A stretch of DNA of 42,188 nucleotides. Origin: an uncultured Lachnospiraceae bacterium (lineage in GTDB: Bacteria; Bacillota; Clostridia; Lachnospirales; Lachnospiraceae). Below, one piece after another: positions 9,537 to 19,107 of this stretch (positions are counted from its first letter, which is position 1; each line of letters starts with the position of its first letter). The notes under the pieces are model-generated. The model had not been told where the DNA came from and did not search any database. It saw only the letters and a list, made by a program, of their open reading frames with translations. The position numbers and the translations under genes were made by a program. Location of the stretch: positions 1 through 42,188 of the forward strand of contig CAJOLP010000020.1 in the NCBI GenBank assembly GCA_905235465.1. Reading direction: 5' to 3'.

Positions 9537-10661
9537 ATGAGTAAGAAGTTATTATCCATCATGATGGCTGCTATGATGGCTGCGGCACTCGTGGCTTGCG
9601 GCGGCTCAAGTACAGCATCAAGCACAAGCAGTGATGCGGAAGCTGAAACCGAAGAGGTTGAAGCAACAGAAGAGACAGAAGAGACAGTAGAAGAAAATGC
9701 GGAAGCGGTTGATGAGACTGCGGCTGATGAGACTGCGGCTGATGAGACTGCGGCTGACGCAGGCGAGGAGAAGGCTTACAAGATCGACGTGATCTGCAAG
9801 ACACTTTCCTCTGAGTATTGGACATACATTGAGGCCGGTGCAAAGGCTTATTCCAAGGATCACCCCAATGTAACAGTCGACGTGAAGGGCCCGCCGAGTG
9901 AGACATCCTATGACGAGCAGCAGAACATGATCCAGACAGACCTTGCGGCCGGCGATTATGACGGATACATCATTGCGCCTCTGCAGTCCGAGCTGGTTGC
10001 CACACTGCTTCAGGACACAGACAAGCCCGCTATGGCGCTTGACACAAACATCGAATCCGACAAGATTCTTTCCTTCATCGGCACAGGCAACCAGGAAGCT
10101 GCAAAGGCAGGCGCTGAGGCGGCTGTTGAGGCTGCAAAGGCTGCAGGCTGGGAAGAGATCAAGTGCATCGAGATCGCAGGCGTTCAGGGTGACGCGACCA
10201 ACACAGCCCGTATGAACGGCTATCGCGAAGGCATCAACGGTGCCGGCGGCGAGTTCCTTGATGACGAAGTGCAGTACGCGAACGCAGTTGCTGACCAGGC
10301 AGTTACCTGCATGGAAGCTATTATGTCCAACCATCCGGAAGGCATCGCGATCATCTGCGCAAACAACGATGATATGGCAGTAGCTGCCGCCAAGACCGCT
10401 AAGGGAAATCCCGCGTATGAAAAGACGATCTTCCTTGGATTTGACGGTCAGATCTCCGCAGCTCAGTCCATTCTGGAAGGCAACCTTACAATGACGACTG
10501 CGCAGAATCCTTACAATATGGCTTACAAAGCGGTTGAGACCATGGTTGCATATCTGAACGGCGAGACGGTCGAGCCCGTTGTAGATTCCGGCTTTACGAT
10601 CGTTAATGGTCAGACCGCTCAGGAGCACATCGATACCCTTAAGGGATACGCCGGCAACTGA
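9537..10661 (+). CDS. Sugar ABC transporter substrate-binding lipoprotein
   Basis: Signal peptide plus lipobox (ALVACGG), acidic linker, periplasmic-binding-protein type 1 fold similar to RbsB; upstream of transporter genes. Confidence 0.9.
   Translation: MSKKLLSIMMAAMMAAALVACGGSSTASSTSSDAEAETEEVEATEETEETVEENAEAVDETAADETAADETAADAGEEKAYKIDVICKTLSSEYWTYIEAGAKAYSKDHPNVTVDVKGPPSETSYDEQQNMIQTDLAAGDYDGYIIAPLQSELVATLLQDTDKPAMALDTNIESDKILSFIGTGNQEAAKAGAEAAVEAAKAAGWEEIKCIEIAGVQGDATNTARMNGYREGINGAGGEFLDDEVQYANAVADQAVTCMEAIMSNHPEGIAIICANNDDMAVAAAKTAKGNPAYEKTIFLGFDGQISAAQSILEGNLTMTTAQNPYNMAYKAVETMVAYLNGETVEPVVDSGFTIVNGQTAQEHIDTLKGYAGN
9711..9755 (+). repeat. Three exact tandem copies of a 15-bp unit (gatgagactgcggct, DETAA)
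   Basis: 9711-9725, 9726-9740 and 9741-9755 are identical. Confidence 0.95.
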
Positions 10662-10742
10662 TCAGGTAAGACACGAAATTTGAATGAGGTATCTGCAGCA
10701 ATATTGATCTTATAAGGGTGTTCAATGTTTCCGGAATACAAG

Positions 10743-10764
10743 TGGGGCATGGAAACATGCCCCA
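10743..10764 (+). promoter_or_regulatory. Stem-loop with GAAA tetraloop between substrate-binding protein and ATPase genes
   Basis: TGGGGCATG-GAAA-CATGCCCCA: perfect 9-bp stem followed by TTCTATTT. Confidence 0.8.
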
Positions 10765-10800
10765 TTCTATTTACTGCAAACAGGGGAAAAGGTGGTAAAC

Positions 10801-12297
10801 ATGAGCGAATATGTCGTTGAATTAAAAAACTGCGTGAAGCGCTTTCCTGGTGTTATCGCCCTCAATCAGATGCATCTGAATGTAAAACCGGGGGAGATCC
10901 TGGGACTGATCGGGGAGAATGGCGCAGGGAAATCCACGCTGATCAAAGTACTGACAGGCGTGCACCAGGCAGATGAGGGACAGATCTTTGTGGACGGCAA
11001 GGAAGTGACCTTCAAGAATCCGAATGAATCCGGCGCCGCGGGAATCGCCTGCGTATATCAGGAGCTGAATATAGAGAAACTTCTTTCTATTACAGATAAT
11101 ATTTTCATCAACAAGTGGATCAAGGGCAGCAACGGACTGCTGGACTATCCGGCCATGCATAAGAAGGCAAAGGAAGTGATGCTGTCTTTGGGCCAGGATG
11201 TTGATCCGACACTCCCCGCCGGTTCCTTCGGCATGGGCGTGCAGCAGATGATAGAAATTGCGAAAGCTGTTCTCATCAACGCGAAGATGATCATCATGGA
11301 TGAGCCCACATCTTCACTGGGAGAAAAGGAAGTAGAGCAGCTGATGAAGACGTGCCGTGAACTGAAGGCACGGGGCATCGGCATCATATTTGTCTCGCAC
11401 AAACTGGAAGAACTGTTCGAACTGTGTGACCGCGTCACGGTCATCCGTGACGGTATGTTTATTGAGACGCGTGACATTCAGGATTGGGACAACGAATCTC
11501 TGATCAAAGCAATGGTCGGCCGTTCTCTTGAAAACCAGTTCCCGAAACAGTTCGGTGTGAAGAGCGAACAGCCGGTTCTCAAGGTGGAACATCTGGAAGA
11601 GGCCGGAGTTCTGCACGATGTTTCATTTGAAGCTTATGGCGGGCAGATCCTTGGATTTGCAGGTCTTGTCGGCGCGGGGCGCTCTGAGACGATGAGAGCG
11701 ATCTTCGGCGCGGATAAGATCGACAGCGGAACCATATCGGTCAACGGGAAGAAAGTGACGATCAGGGATCCCAAGGATGCCATCAAGAACGGCATTGCTT
11801 TCCTGACAGAGGACCGGAAGGGCCAGGGACTTGTCCTTGCGCAGCCCATCGAAACGAATCTGATCCTCGCCAATCTCTCCAGATTCGTCAAAGGCATTTT
11901 CATTCAGGATAAGGTCGTTGACGAAGTCTGCACCGGAAATATGAAGGACCTCAATATTAAAGCGGTCTCCTTGAAGGAGGAGGTAGGACAGCTTTCCGGC
12001 GGCAACCAGCAGAAGGTCGTCATCGGCAAATGGGTCAATTCAGACGCGGAGATCTATATTTTTGACGAACCCACACGCGGCATCGACGTCGGCGCGAAGG
12101 TAGAAGTTTACAACGTCATGAACAGGCTGGTCAAGGATGGAAAATGTGTCATCATGGTTTCCTCTGAAATGCCTGAGATTCTGGGAATGAGTGACCGGGT
12201 CGTGGTCATGAGAGAGGGACACATCACGGCGATCGTTGACCGTGATTCTGAAGAATTCAACCAGGAAGACCTCATGAAGCATGCCTGGGAAGTGTGA
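10801..12297 (+). CDS. Sugar ABC transporter ATP-binding protein (two ABC domains, RbsA/MglA type)
   Basis: Walker A GENGAGKST, second ABC domain with signature QLSGGNQQKVVIGKW and FDEPTRGIDVGAK. Confidence 0.93.
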   Translation: MSEYVVELKNCVKRFPGVIALNQMHLNVKPGEILGLIGENGAGKSTLIKVLTGVHQADEGQIFVDGKEVTFKNPNESGAAGIACVYQELNIEKLLSITDNIFINKWIKGSNGLLDYPAMHKKAKEVMLSLGQDVDPTLPAGSFGMGVQQMIEIAKAVLINAKMIIMDEPTSSLGEKEVEQLMKTCRELKARGIGIIFVSHKLEELFELCDRVTVIRDGMFIETRDIQDWDNESLIKAMVGRSLENQFPKQFGVKSEQPVLKVEHLEEAGVLHDVSFEAYGGQILGFAGLVGAGRSETMRAIFGADKIDSGTISVNGKKVTIRDPKDAIKNGIAFLTEDRKGQGLVLAQPIETNLILANLSRFVKGIFIQDKVVDEVCTGNMKDLNIKAVSLKEEVGQLSGGNQQKVVIGKWVNSDAEIYIFDEPTRGIDVGAKVEVYNVMNRLVKDGKCVIMVSSEMPEILGMSDRVVVMREGHITAIVDRDSEEFNQEDLMKHAWEV

Positions 12298-12328
12298 TCT
12301 TAGGGGATAGAGAGGAGTGTAATTAATT

Positions 12329-13303
12329 ATGAAGAAAAAAAGTAATCTGATGGAATATGCGGGCACATTCGGTGCTCTGTTGATTCTTTGCATCGTTCTT
12401 TCGTTTGCATCCAAAAACTTTTTGAAAGTTGACAACCTGATGTCCATCCTGAAGCAGACATCCTTCAACGCATTGGTTGCGACCGGCATGCTGCTCTGCC
12501 TGATCACAGCAGGTATCGATCTTTCCGTCGGCGCGAACGCGACTTTCTGCGCCTGCCTTGCCGGCTGCCTCGTCAACAGGGGCGTCACGAATTCACTTGT
12601 ACTGTTTATAGTCGCGATCCTGGGCGGCGCCCTGATCGGCTTTATCAACGGCACACTGCTGACCAGACTGCATCTGCCTCACCCCTTCGTATCAACGCTT
12701 GGTATGAAGAATGTTCTCTGGGGCCTTGCGCTTATCGTTTCCGGATCACAGATGATCTCTTTCTCCGGCATTAACGGTATTATGTGGCTCGGATCCGCAA
12801 CGATCGGCGGCTTCCCGGTAAGCTTTATCGTCGTTCTCATTATCTATGTGATCATGCATGTCATGCTGACACGCACTTCGCTGGGCCGCTCGATCTACTG
12901 CGCCGGCGGCAACATGGAAGCGACAAGACTGTCCGGCATCAATTCCGCCAATGTCCTGACTTTCTGCTACACTTTGTCCGGTATCATGGCATCTCTGGCA
13001 GGCATAGTCTCCATCGGCCGCTCCGGCATCTGCAACGGCGCGAACGCGACACAGCCTTACGATACAGACGCGATCGCGGCCTGCATCATCGGCGGCGCGT
13101 CCTTTAACGGCGGCAAAGGTACTATGATCGGCACGATGATGGGCGCCCTGATCATCGCGGTGCTCAGAAACGGCTTCACACTGCTGTCCGTTTCCTCCGC
13201 TGTACAGAACATGGTTCTGGGTCTGGTTATCATCGGCGCCGTCCTTCTTGACGTGACACGCGCGAGAATGGAAGCGGAAGCCAAGAAGAAAGCGACCAAA
13301 TAA
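12329..13303 (+). CDS. Sugar ABC transporter permease (RbsC type)
   Basis: Multi-TM protein with ITAGIDLSVGA and GGASFNGGKGTMIGTMMGALII. Confidence 0.93.
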   Translation: MKKKSNLMEYAGTFGALLILCIVLSFASKNFLKVDNLMSILKQTSFNALVATGMLLCLITAGIDLSVGANATFCACLAGCLVNRGVTNSLVLFIVAILGGALIGFINGTLLTRLHLPHPFVSTLGMKNVLWGLALIVSGSQMISFSGINGIMWLGSATIGGFPVSFIVVLIIYVIMHVMLTRTSLGRSIYCAGGNMEATRLSGINSANVLTFCYTLSGIMASLAGIVSIGRSGICNGANATQPYDTDAIAACIIGGASFNGGKGTMIGTMMGALIIAVLRNGFTLLSVSSAVQNMVLGLVIIGAVLLDVTRARMEAEAKKKATK

Positions 13304-13363
13304 TAACTGTACTGCGCAGTTTTACCCGAACAGAATTTGACATCAGCAGTATTTTGATCATGG

Positions 13364-13419
13364 CAGCCGCATCGCCCATGCAGTATTCCTACGTGCACAG
13401 GCGATGCGGCTGTTTTTTT
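13364..13419 (+). terminator. Rho-independent terminator after the transporter operon
   Basis: CAGCCGCATCGCC ... GGCGATGCGGCTG (13-bp stem) followed by T7. Confidence 0.85.
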
Positions 13420-13558
13420 ACAGGTGGTCAAAAAGCGTATTGCTATTTTGGGTGCGCGTACTTATAATTTATGCACCGGCTAAGGAGAGGCCTTTCCGCG
13501 CCGGGAAGTGACGAGAAGATTATCAATAATAATTTATATATTTTGGTTCGGTATTGCG

Positions 13559-14995
13559 ATGATAGACAGACGTAACGAAGCCGCACAGGGGCTGGCCGCG
13601 CTGGGAGCGTCCGCCCTTGTACTGTTTGCGGCATATTACCTGGCAAAAGCGGATGATTACCGGGCAGTGTGGAATCCGGGCACGATCATCAACGGCGTCG
13701 ACTATTCCGGCGGCGACATCGCGCAGGTGGAGAAAGCGCTGGGCGCCTATGAGCTGGCGGTCACCTTCCGGGACGGGGATCCGTATGTGATCCCGGGGGA
13801 GGAGATCGGTTATCACTATATCTCCGACGGGACGCTGGAAAAGATCTTTGAGGAGCAGAACCCGCTGCTCTGGGCCAGGGGATTATTTCAAACTGCGGAA
13901 TACGAGGTGGAAGTCAACACGGCCTATGACGAGGGGCTTTTAGAAAAAGTCCTCCGGGACGCGCCGCAGATGAAGCCGGAAAATATGGTCGCCCCGCAGG
14001 ATTCCTTCCTGGACTATCAGGACGGAAAATTTCTTGTGACAAAGGAAGTGGAGGGCTCGACGCTGGATACGGATAAGGCGGCCGCGCTGGCCCGGGAAGC
14101 GGCATCCGGGCAGGAGACGAAGGTGGATCTGTCCGGCGCGGAGGGCCTTTACAGCGCGCCTAAGATCCGTCAGGACGACGAGGCGCTCAATGAGGAGGCG
14201 GCACAGCTCAACGATCTGGCGGGCGCCAGGGTATCCTATATACTGCCGGACGGGAGCCGCAAGGTGCTGGACGGCCCCATGCTGCGCGAGTGGCTGGAGG
14301 TCGACGAGGACGGCGATTATTACCGCGACGACTATGAATGGGCGCAGCATGTGAATGATTTCGTCCTGGAGCTGGCGGACGAAGTGGATACGGTGTACAA
14401 AGAGCACCCCTTCATCACCCATGACGGCGAGGAAGTCATGATCCCGGGGACCGGCTACTACGGCTACCGGATCAGCAAAAAGGAGGAGACCGCGCAGCTC
14501 ACTCAGGAACTGGATGACAACGAGCAGCTGGAGCGGGAACCCGTCTACTGGCGCAAAGAGAGCGCGGCGCCCGACGACAACAACGGGTTCGGGGACACCT
14601 ATGTGGAGGTGAGCCTTACGGAGCAGCACCTCTGGATCTATGTGGACGGCGAGACGGTGCTGGAGACGGATATCGTTTCCGGGACGAACGACCGCAAACA
14701 CAGAACGCCGGCGGGGGCCTATTTTGCCTACGACAAAAAGAGGGACACCATTCTCCGCGGCGACAAACAGGATGACGGGGAGTGGGGATACGAGACCCAC
14801 GTCAATTACTGGATCCGGCTGACCGATACCGGCATCGGGCTCCATGACGCGTCCTGGCGGTATTCCTTTGGCGGCAATATCTGGCAGTGGGGCGGTTCCC
14901 ACGGCTGCATCAACATCCCCAAACAGGTGATGCCGGAGATCTATGACATCGTGGAGGAGGGCATGCCCATCGCGGTCTATTATCTGGATGGGTGA
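13559..14995 (+). CDS. L,D-transpeptidase (YkuD domain) with N-terminal peptidoglycan-binding-like domain and TM anchor
   Basis: Catalytic motif GSHGCINIPK; VanW-like/PG_binding_4-like N-terminus; one N-terminal TM. ORF opens at 13508. Confidence 0.88.
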   Translation: MIDRRNEAAQGLAALGASALVLFAAYYLAKADDYRAVWNPGTIINGVDYSGGDIAQVEKALGAYELAVTFRDGDPYVIPGEEIGYHYISDGTLEKIFEEQNPLLWARGLFQTAEYEVEVNTAYDEGLLEKVLRDAPQMKPENMVAPQDSFLDYQDGKFLVTKEVEGSTLDTDKAAALAREAASGQETKVDLSGAEGLYSAPKIRQDDEALNEEAAQLNDLAGARVSYILPDGSRKVLDGPMLREWLEVDEDGDYYRDDYEWAQHVNDFVLELADEVDTVYKEHPFITHDGEEVMIPGTGYYGYRISKKEETAQLTQELDDNEQLEREPVYWRKESAAPDDNNGFGDTYVEVSLTEQHLWIYVDGETVLETDIVSGTNDRKHRTPAGAYFAYDKKRDTILRGDKQDDGEWGYETHVNYWIRLTDTGIGLHDASWRYSFGGNIWQWGGSHGCINIPKQVMPEIYDIVEEGMPIAVYYLDG

Positions 14996-15023
14996 GCCGG
15001 TTTTGCCGCGTTACGGACAAGTA

Positions 15024-15035
15024 TTTGTATACAAA
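15024..15035. promoter_or_regulatory. Perfect 12-bp palindrome upstream of apt
   Basis: TTTGTATACAAA, about 40 bp upstream of the extended -10-like TGCTATACT (15071-15079). Confidence 0.4.
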
Positions 15036-15145
15036 ACGAAATGTTCCCTCTGGAGCGCGGACGCCGCGCGTGCTATACTAATGCATGTAAGAAAGGCCCG
15101 GATGTCTGCGGGCGGTTTCGACAGGTATAGAGGGAGGTATAGAGA

Positions 15146-15670
15146 ATGAAAACCTTAGACGATTATATCCGCACAATTCCCGATTTCCCGGAGCCCGGCG
15201 TAATGTTCCGGGATATCACGACGGTCTTCCAGGATGCGGACGGACTCAAGCTTGCCATCGATACAATGCAGGATCTGGTCAAAGATCTGGATTTTGACGT
15301 CATTGTCGGCGCGGAGTCCAGAGGCTTCATATACGGCGCGGCGCTGGCTTACAACCTGCACAAGCCGCTCATTCTGGTGAGAAAGAAAGGAAAACTTCCC
15401 TGGAAGAGGATCTCCGTCGAGTACGATCTGGAATACGGCTCCTCCACGCTGGAGATGCATGAGGACGCGATCAAGCCCGGGCAGAAGGCGCTGATCGTCG
15501 ACGATCTGCTGGCGACGGGCGGCACAGCCAAAGCGATGGCAGAGCTGGTGGAGAAGCTTGGCGGCAAAACGGTGGGCATGCTCTTTATGATCGAGCTGGC
15601 AGGCCTTCACGGAAGAGAGCACCTCAAGGATTATGAGGTCTACTCCGCCCTGATCTATGAGGGGAAGTAA
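15146..15670 (+). CDS. apt: Adenine phosphoribosyltransferase
   Basis: 174 aa; IRTIPDFPEPGVMFRDITTVF, PRPP motif ALIVDDLLATGGTAKA. Confidence 0.96.
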   Translation: MKTLDDYIRTIPDFPEPGVMFRDITTVFQDADGLKLAIDTMQDLVKDLDFDVIVGAESRGFIYGAALAYNLHKPLILVRKKGKLPWKRISVEYDLEYGSSTLEMHEDAIKPGQKALIVDDLLATGGTAKAMAELVEKLGGKTVGMLFMIELAGLHGREHLKDYEVYSALIYEGK

Positions 15671-15738
15671 TGCGGCGCGGGGGTGACCCGCCAAAGTACT
15701 GAACAGCGCGTAAAGATACAGAGATTATAGAAAAAAAT

Positions 15739-15785
15739 GGGAGGCCGCGGAACTTATGATGAGTTCCGCGGCCTCCCTGTTTTTT
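15739..15785. terminator. Bidirectional terminator between convergent apt and leuA-like gene
   Basis: GGGAGGCCGCGGAACT / AGTTCCGCGGCCTCCC 16-bp stem flanked by A-tract (15731-15737) and T-tract (15780-15785). Confidence 0.9.
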
Positions 15786-15798
15786 GAGAAAGAGGCGG

Positions 15799-17787
15799 TC
15801 AGCCCGCCTTTGTCGAGATCTTTCTGTACTGCGCGGGCGAGACGTCAAAAGTCTTCTTGAACACGCGCGAGAAGTGCTCGGCGCTGGGATACCCGATGGT
15901 GTACGAGATGTTCTCGATCGTCATATTGGTGTTGCGCAGCATAGTCTTGGCCTTCTTCATGCGGACCTGCGTGACCTGCTCGCCGAAGGTCTTGCCGGAC
16001 TTGTCGCGAATGAATTTCGAGACGTAAGGCGGTGAGAGATGGAACTCGTTCGCCAGTGCCTCGAGGGTGACGGTCTGGTAGTTGGCCTGGATGTAATTGA
16101 GCATGGCCACCAGCCGGCTGTCCTTTTCAAAAGATCCGCCCGAAAGCTGAGGGAGCTTATTGACGGCGACCACAAGCGCGTCGATGGAAGCGGAGATGAT
16201 ATCCTCATCGATTCCCGCGCCCCAGTAAAACTTGCCGTCGCAGAGGATCCCGACGTAGGCCATCGCCTTGGAGGAGGAGCCTCTGGAAAGCGCGTGCTCC
16301 TCGTAGACGGACAATTCGTAGCTCACGCCAAAGTACTGCTTGATCGCGTTGCTGACCGCGTCCAGACGTCCGTTTCCGTTGGCGGTGATGACAGTATCCT
16401 TGCCGCCGCAGGAGATCGTGACTTCGGCCATGATGCCGTCCACCTGGCGGAAATGGAATTCCGGAATGGTGAAGTACGGCGTGCTGTCCACATAGCGGTC
16501 GCGGAAGATCTCATAGACGGAGGCGGGAGAGAGCTCGCTGTGCGTCTCGTCGGAGACCTGCTTGACGGCATAACCGACCTCCTCGCGCATCTTTTCGGGC
16601 AGGAGGATGGAGTAATTTTGCTTGAGCACGTACGCGACGCCGCCCTTGCCGGACTGGCTGTTGATGCGGATGACGTCGGAGTCGTATGTGCGCGACACGT
16701 CCTGCGGGTCGATGGGAAGGTACGGAACCGTCCACTTGTCCGGATTGTTGAGCTCCATGAAGGCCATGCCCTTGGAGATCGCGTCCTGGTGAGAGCCGGA
16801 GAAGGCACTGAATACGAGATCGCCCGCGTAAGGCTGGCGCTCTCTCGTGGTGCGCTCGAACACTTCGCGGATCGAGGGCATGTTGGAGAAGTTAAGGCCC
16901 GGGTCGATGCCGTAGGAGAAAAGGTTCATGGCCAGCGTGACGATGTCCACGTTGCCGGTGCGCTCGCCGTTGCCAAAGAGCGTCCCCTCCACGCGGTCAG
17001 CGCCGGCTAAAAGGCCAAGCTCCGTGTCGGCCACGCCGCAGCCCCGGTCGTTGTGGGGGTGAAGGCTCAGAACGACGCCGTCGCGGTATTTCATATGCTT
17101 GCTCAGATATTCGATCTGGGAGGCAAAAATGTGCGGCATGGCGGTCTCCACCGTCGCCGGGATATTGATGATCGCCTTCCAGTCGGGGGTGGGCTGCCAC
17201 ACATCCAGAACGGCATTGCACACTTCCAGCGCGTACTCCACCTCGGTGTTGTGGAAGCTCTCGGGGCTGTACTCGAACAGGAAGTTGCCCTCTGTCTCGT
17301 CCGCCAGTGTCTTGAGGAGCTTGGCGCCGTCCACGGCAAGCTTCTTGATCTCTTCCTTACTCTTCTTAAAGACCTGCTCGCGCTGGGCGACAGAGGTGGA
17401 GTTGTAGAGGTGCACGACCGCCTTGGGAGCGCCCTTGACCGCCTCAAATGTCTTGCGGATGATGTGCTCTCTGGCCTGCGTCAGCACCTGAATGGTCACG
17501 TCGTCAGGGATCATGTCGCGCTCGATGAGGGAGCGGAGAAATACATATTCCGTCTCGGAAGCGGCGGGGAAGCCCACCTCGATCTCCTTGAAGCCGATGT
17601 CCACCAGCATCTGGAAGAATTCGAGCTTCTCCTCAAGGCTCATGGGCTCGATCAGCGCCTGATTGCCGTCGCGCAGATCCACGCTGCACCAGATCGGCGC
17701 CTTTTCTATATGGTCTTTCTTTGCCCACTCAAGGCTCTCCTCGGGGGGAAGAAAATACTGCCTGGTGTACCTGTCAAAGTTTTTCAT
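15799..17787 (-). CDS. leuA: 2-Isopropylmalate synthase with C-terminal AraC-type helix-turn-helix domain (fusion)
   Basis: Residues ~1-560: LeuA ([32 protein letters not shown], regulatory domain [20 protein letters not shown]). Last ~100 residues: AraC double HTH ([39 protein letters not shown]...[30 protein letters not shown]) in one uninterrupted frame. Confidence 0.93.
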   Translation of the reverse strand: MKNFDRYTRQYFLPPEESLEWAKKDHIEKAPIWCSVDLRDGNQALIEPMSLEEKLEFFQMLVDIGFKEIEVGFPAASETEYVFLRSLIERDMIPDDVTIQVLTQAREHIIRKTFEAVKGAPKAVVHLYNSTSVAQREQVFKKSKEEIKKLAVDGAKLLKTLADETEGNFLFEYSPESFHNTEVEYALEVCNAVLDVWQPTPDWKAIINIPATVETAMPHIFASQIEYLSKHMKYRDGVVLSLHPHNDRGCGVADTELGLLAGADRVEGTLFGNGERTGNVDIVTLAMNLFSYGIDPGLNFSNMPSIREVFERTTRERQPYAGDLVFSAFSGSHQDAISKGMAFMELNNPDKWTVPYLPIDPQDVSRTYDSDVIRINSQSGKGGVAYVLKQNYSILLPEKMREEVGYAVKQVSDETHSELSPASVYEIFRDRYVDSTPYFTIPEFHFRQVDGIMAEVTISCGGKDTVITANGNGRLDAVSNAIKQYFGVSYELSVYEEHALSRGSSSKAMAYVGILCDGKFYWGAGIDEDIISASIDALVVAVNKLPQLSGGSFEKDSRLVAMLNYIQANYQTVTLEALANEFHLSPPYVSKFIRDKSGKTFGEQVTQVRMKKAKTMLRNTNMTIENISYTIGYPSAEHFSRVFKKTFDVSPAQYRKISTKAG

Positions 17788-18024
17788 GTTGTCTAAAACC
17801 TCCTGATTGCTCTATATCGGTCCCAAAGCCAAAATAATCAAAAAATATATCAAGACCGATGACAGTATTTTAACACCGCGCGCCAAAGCGGTGAATGATT
17901 ATATTTAACAAGATTTGTTGATATATTTTAATGGATTTGGATAAAAGGCATATTTGGCGCCCATAGTGCAATATCGTGCTATAATGGAAACGTTGGTAAC
18001 ATTCGGCGGAGGATGATCAGACGA

Positions 18025-19083
18025 ATGAGTGAGTATCTGATGACGATTATTGAGTTTGCGGTGCCGTGCCTCATCATGTGGGGGATCCTCATGGTGTCCA
18101 TGGCGCTGGACAGAAGCCGCTACAGGAACTGCGTGTTTTTGACGGCGGCGCTTCTTGTCACGATCCCGTTTCTGTGCTCTCTGGCGGGAGATCACTATGG
18201 GGCGGTCCTACTCTGGGCGATGGTCCTGTTGGCGCTCCTGATGCTCTTTACGCCGGCGGCGCTGATCATCAACGGCGTGATCATGTTAAGGAGAGAGGGG
18301 CACAGCCTCGCCAATATTCTCTCCCTTTTGATGGGGATCCTCATCGGCATCGGCGACCTGAGCTTTTTTGCCCTCTTTTTGCTGCCGATCCTGTGGTCGG
18401 AACAGTACGCGCGGTTTATCAGCCACGGCGTCACGCTGTCTCTGATCGTCGGGACATCGATCCTCTACGTATCGCTCTCTTTTGGCGGATTTGCGCTCTA
18501 CACGCTCCTTTTGCAGGTCATCCCCCGCAGGCGGGATTTTGACTATGTGATCATCCACGGGAGCGGTCTTTTGGACGGGGAACGGGTGCCTAAGCTTTTG
18601 TCGGACAGGCTGGACAAGGCGATCGAGGTGTATTTAAAGGACCCCACGCCGCCGTATCTGGTCCCGTCAGGGGGACAGGGACCGGACGAGACGATCTCCG
18701 AGGCGGAGGCGATGAAGCGCTATCTGATCGGGAAGGGGGTCCCTGAGGACAGGATCATCAAGGAGGATCAGTCCCGCACCACAAGGGAGAATGTGGCCAA
18801 TTCGAAGCGGATCATAGAGGCGCGGGAAGGGAGACACTATACCGCGCTGGTCACGAGCAATTACCATGTGTACCGGGCGCTCCGATACGCCAGGGACATG
18901 GGGTTTAAGTGCACGGGCATCGGGGCGCATGTGGCCCCTTACTACTGGCCCAGCGCGCTGATAAGAGAATATGCGGCGATCCACTCAGAGCCGCTCAATC
19001 TTGCCGTGTTCGTCATCGGCTGGATCGTGAGCATAGTGATGGTGGTGCTGTTCGTCGGCGGGACCGGCGGTATTTTGCAGTAA
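18025..19083 (+). CDS. YdcF/ElyC-family (DUF218) membrane protein
   Basis: N-terminal multi-TM region, then DYVIIHGSGLLDGERVPKLLSDRLDKAI...TRENVANSKRII...LVTSNYHVYRAL. Confidence 0.85.
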   Translation: MSEYLMTIIEFAVPCLIMWGILMVSMALDRSRYRNCVFLTAALLVTIPFLCSLAGDHYGAVLLWAMVLLALLMLFTPAALIINGVIMLRREGHSLANILSLLMGILIGIGDLSFFALFLLPILWSEQYARFISHGVTLSLIVGTSILYVSLSFGGFALYTLLLQVIPRRRDFDYVIIHGSGLLDGERVPKLLSDRLDKAIEVYLKDPTPPYLVPSGGQGPDETISEAEAMKRYLIGKGVPEDRIIKEDQSRTTRENVANSKRIIEAREGRHYTALVTSNYHVYRALRYARDMGFKCTGIGAHVAPYYWPSALIREYAAIHSEPLNLAVFVIGWIVSIVMVVLFVGGTGGILQ

Positions 19084-19107
19084 CCGGCCGGGGGGAGGAC
19101 ACGAAAC

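Noticed and set aside
9711-9755. DETAA tandem repeat as a novel element
   Set aside because: Short acidic linker repeats after a lipobox are common in Lachnospiraceae binding lipoproteins; listed as a repeat only.
16039-17010. 323-aa plus-strand ORF opposite leuA-like gene
   Set aside because: Antisense artefact of codon bias.
17788-18000. T-box or leucine attenuator leader upstream of leuA
   Set aside because: No recognisable T-box sequence, no leucine-rich leader peptide and no terminator/antiterminator pair seen.
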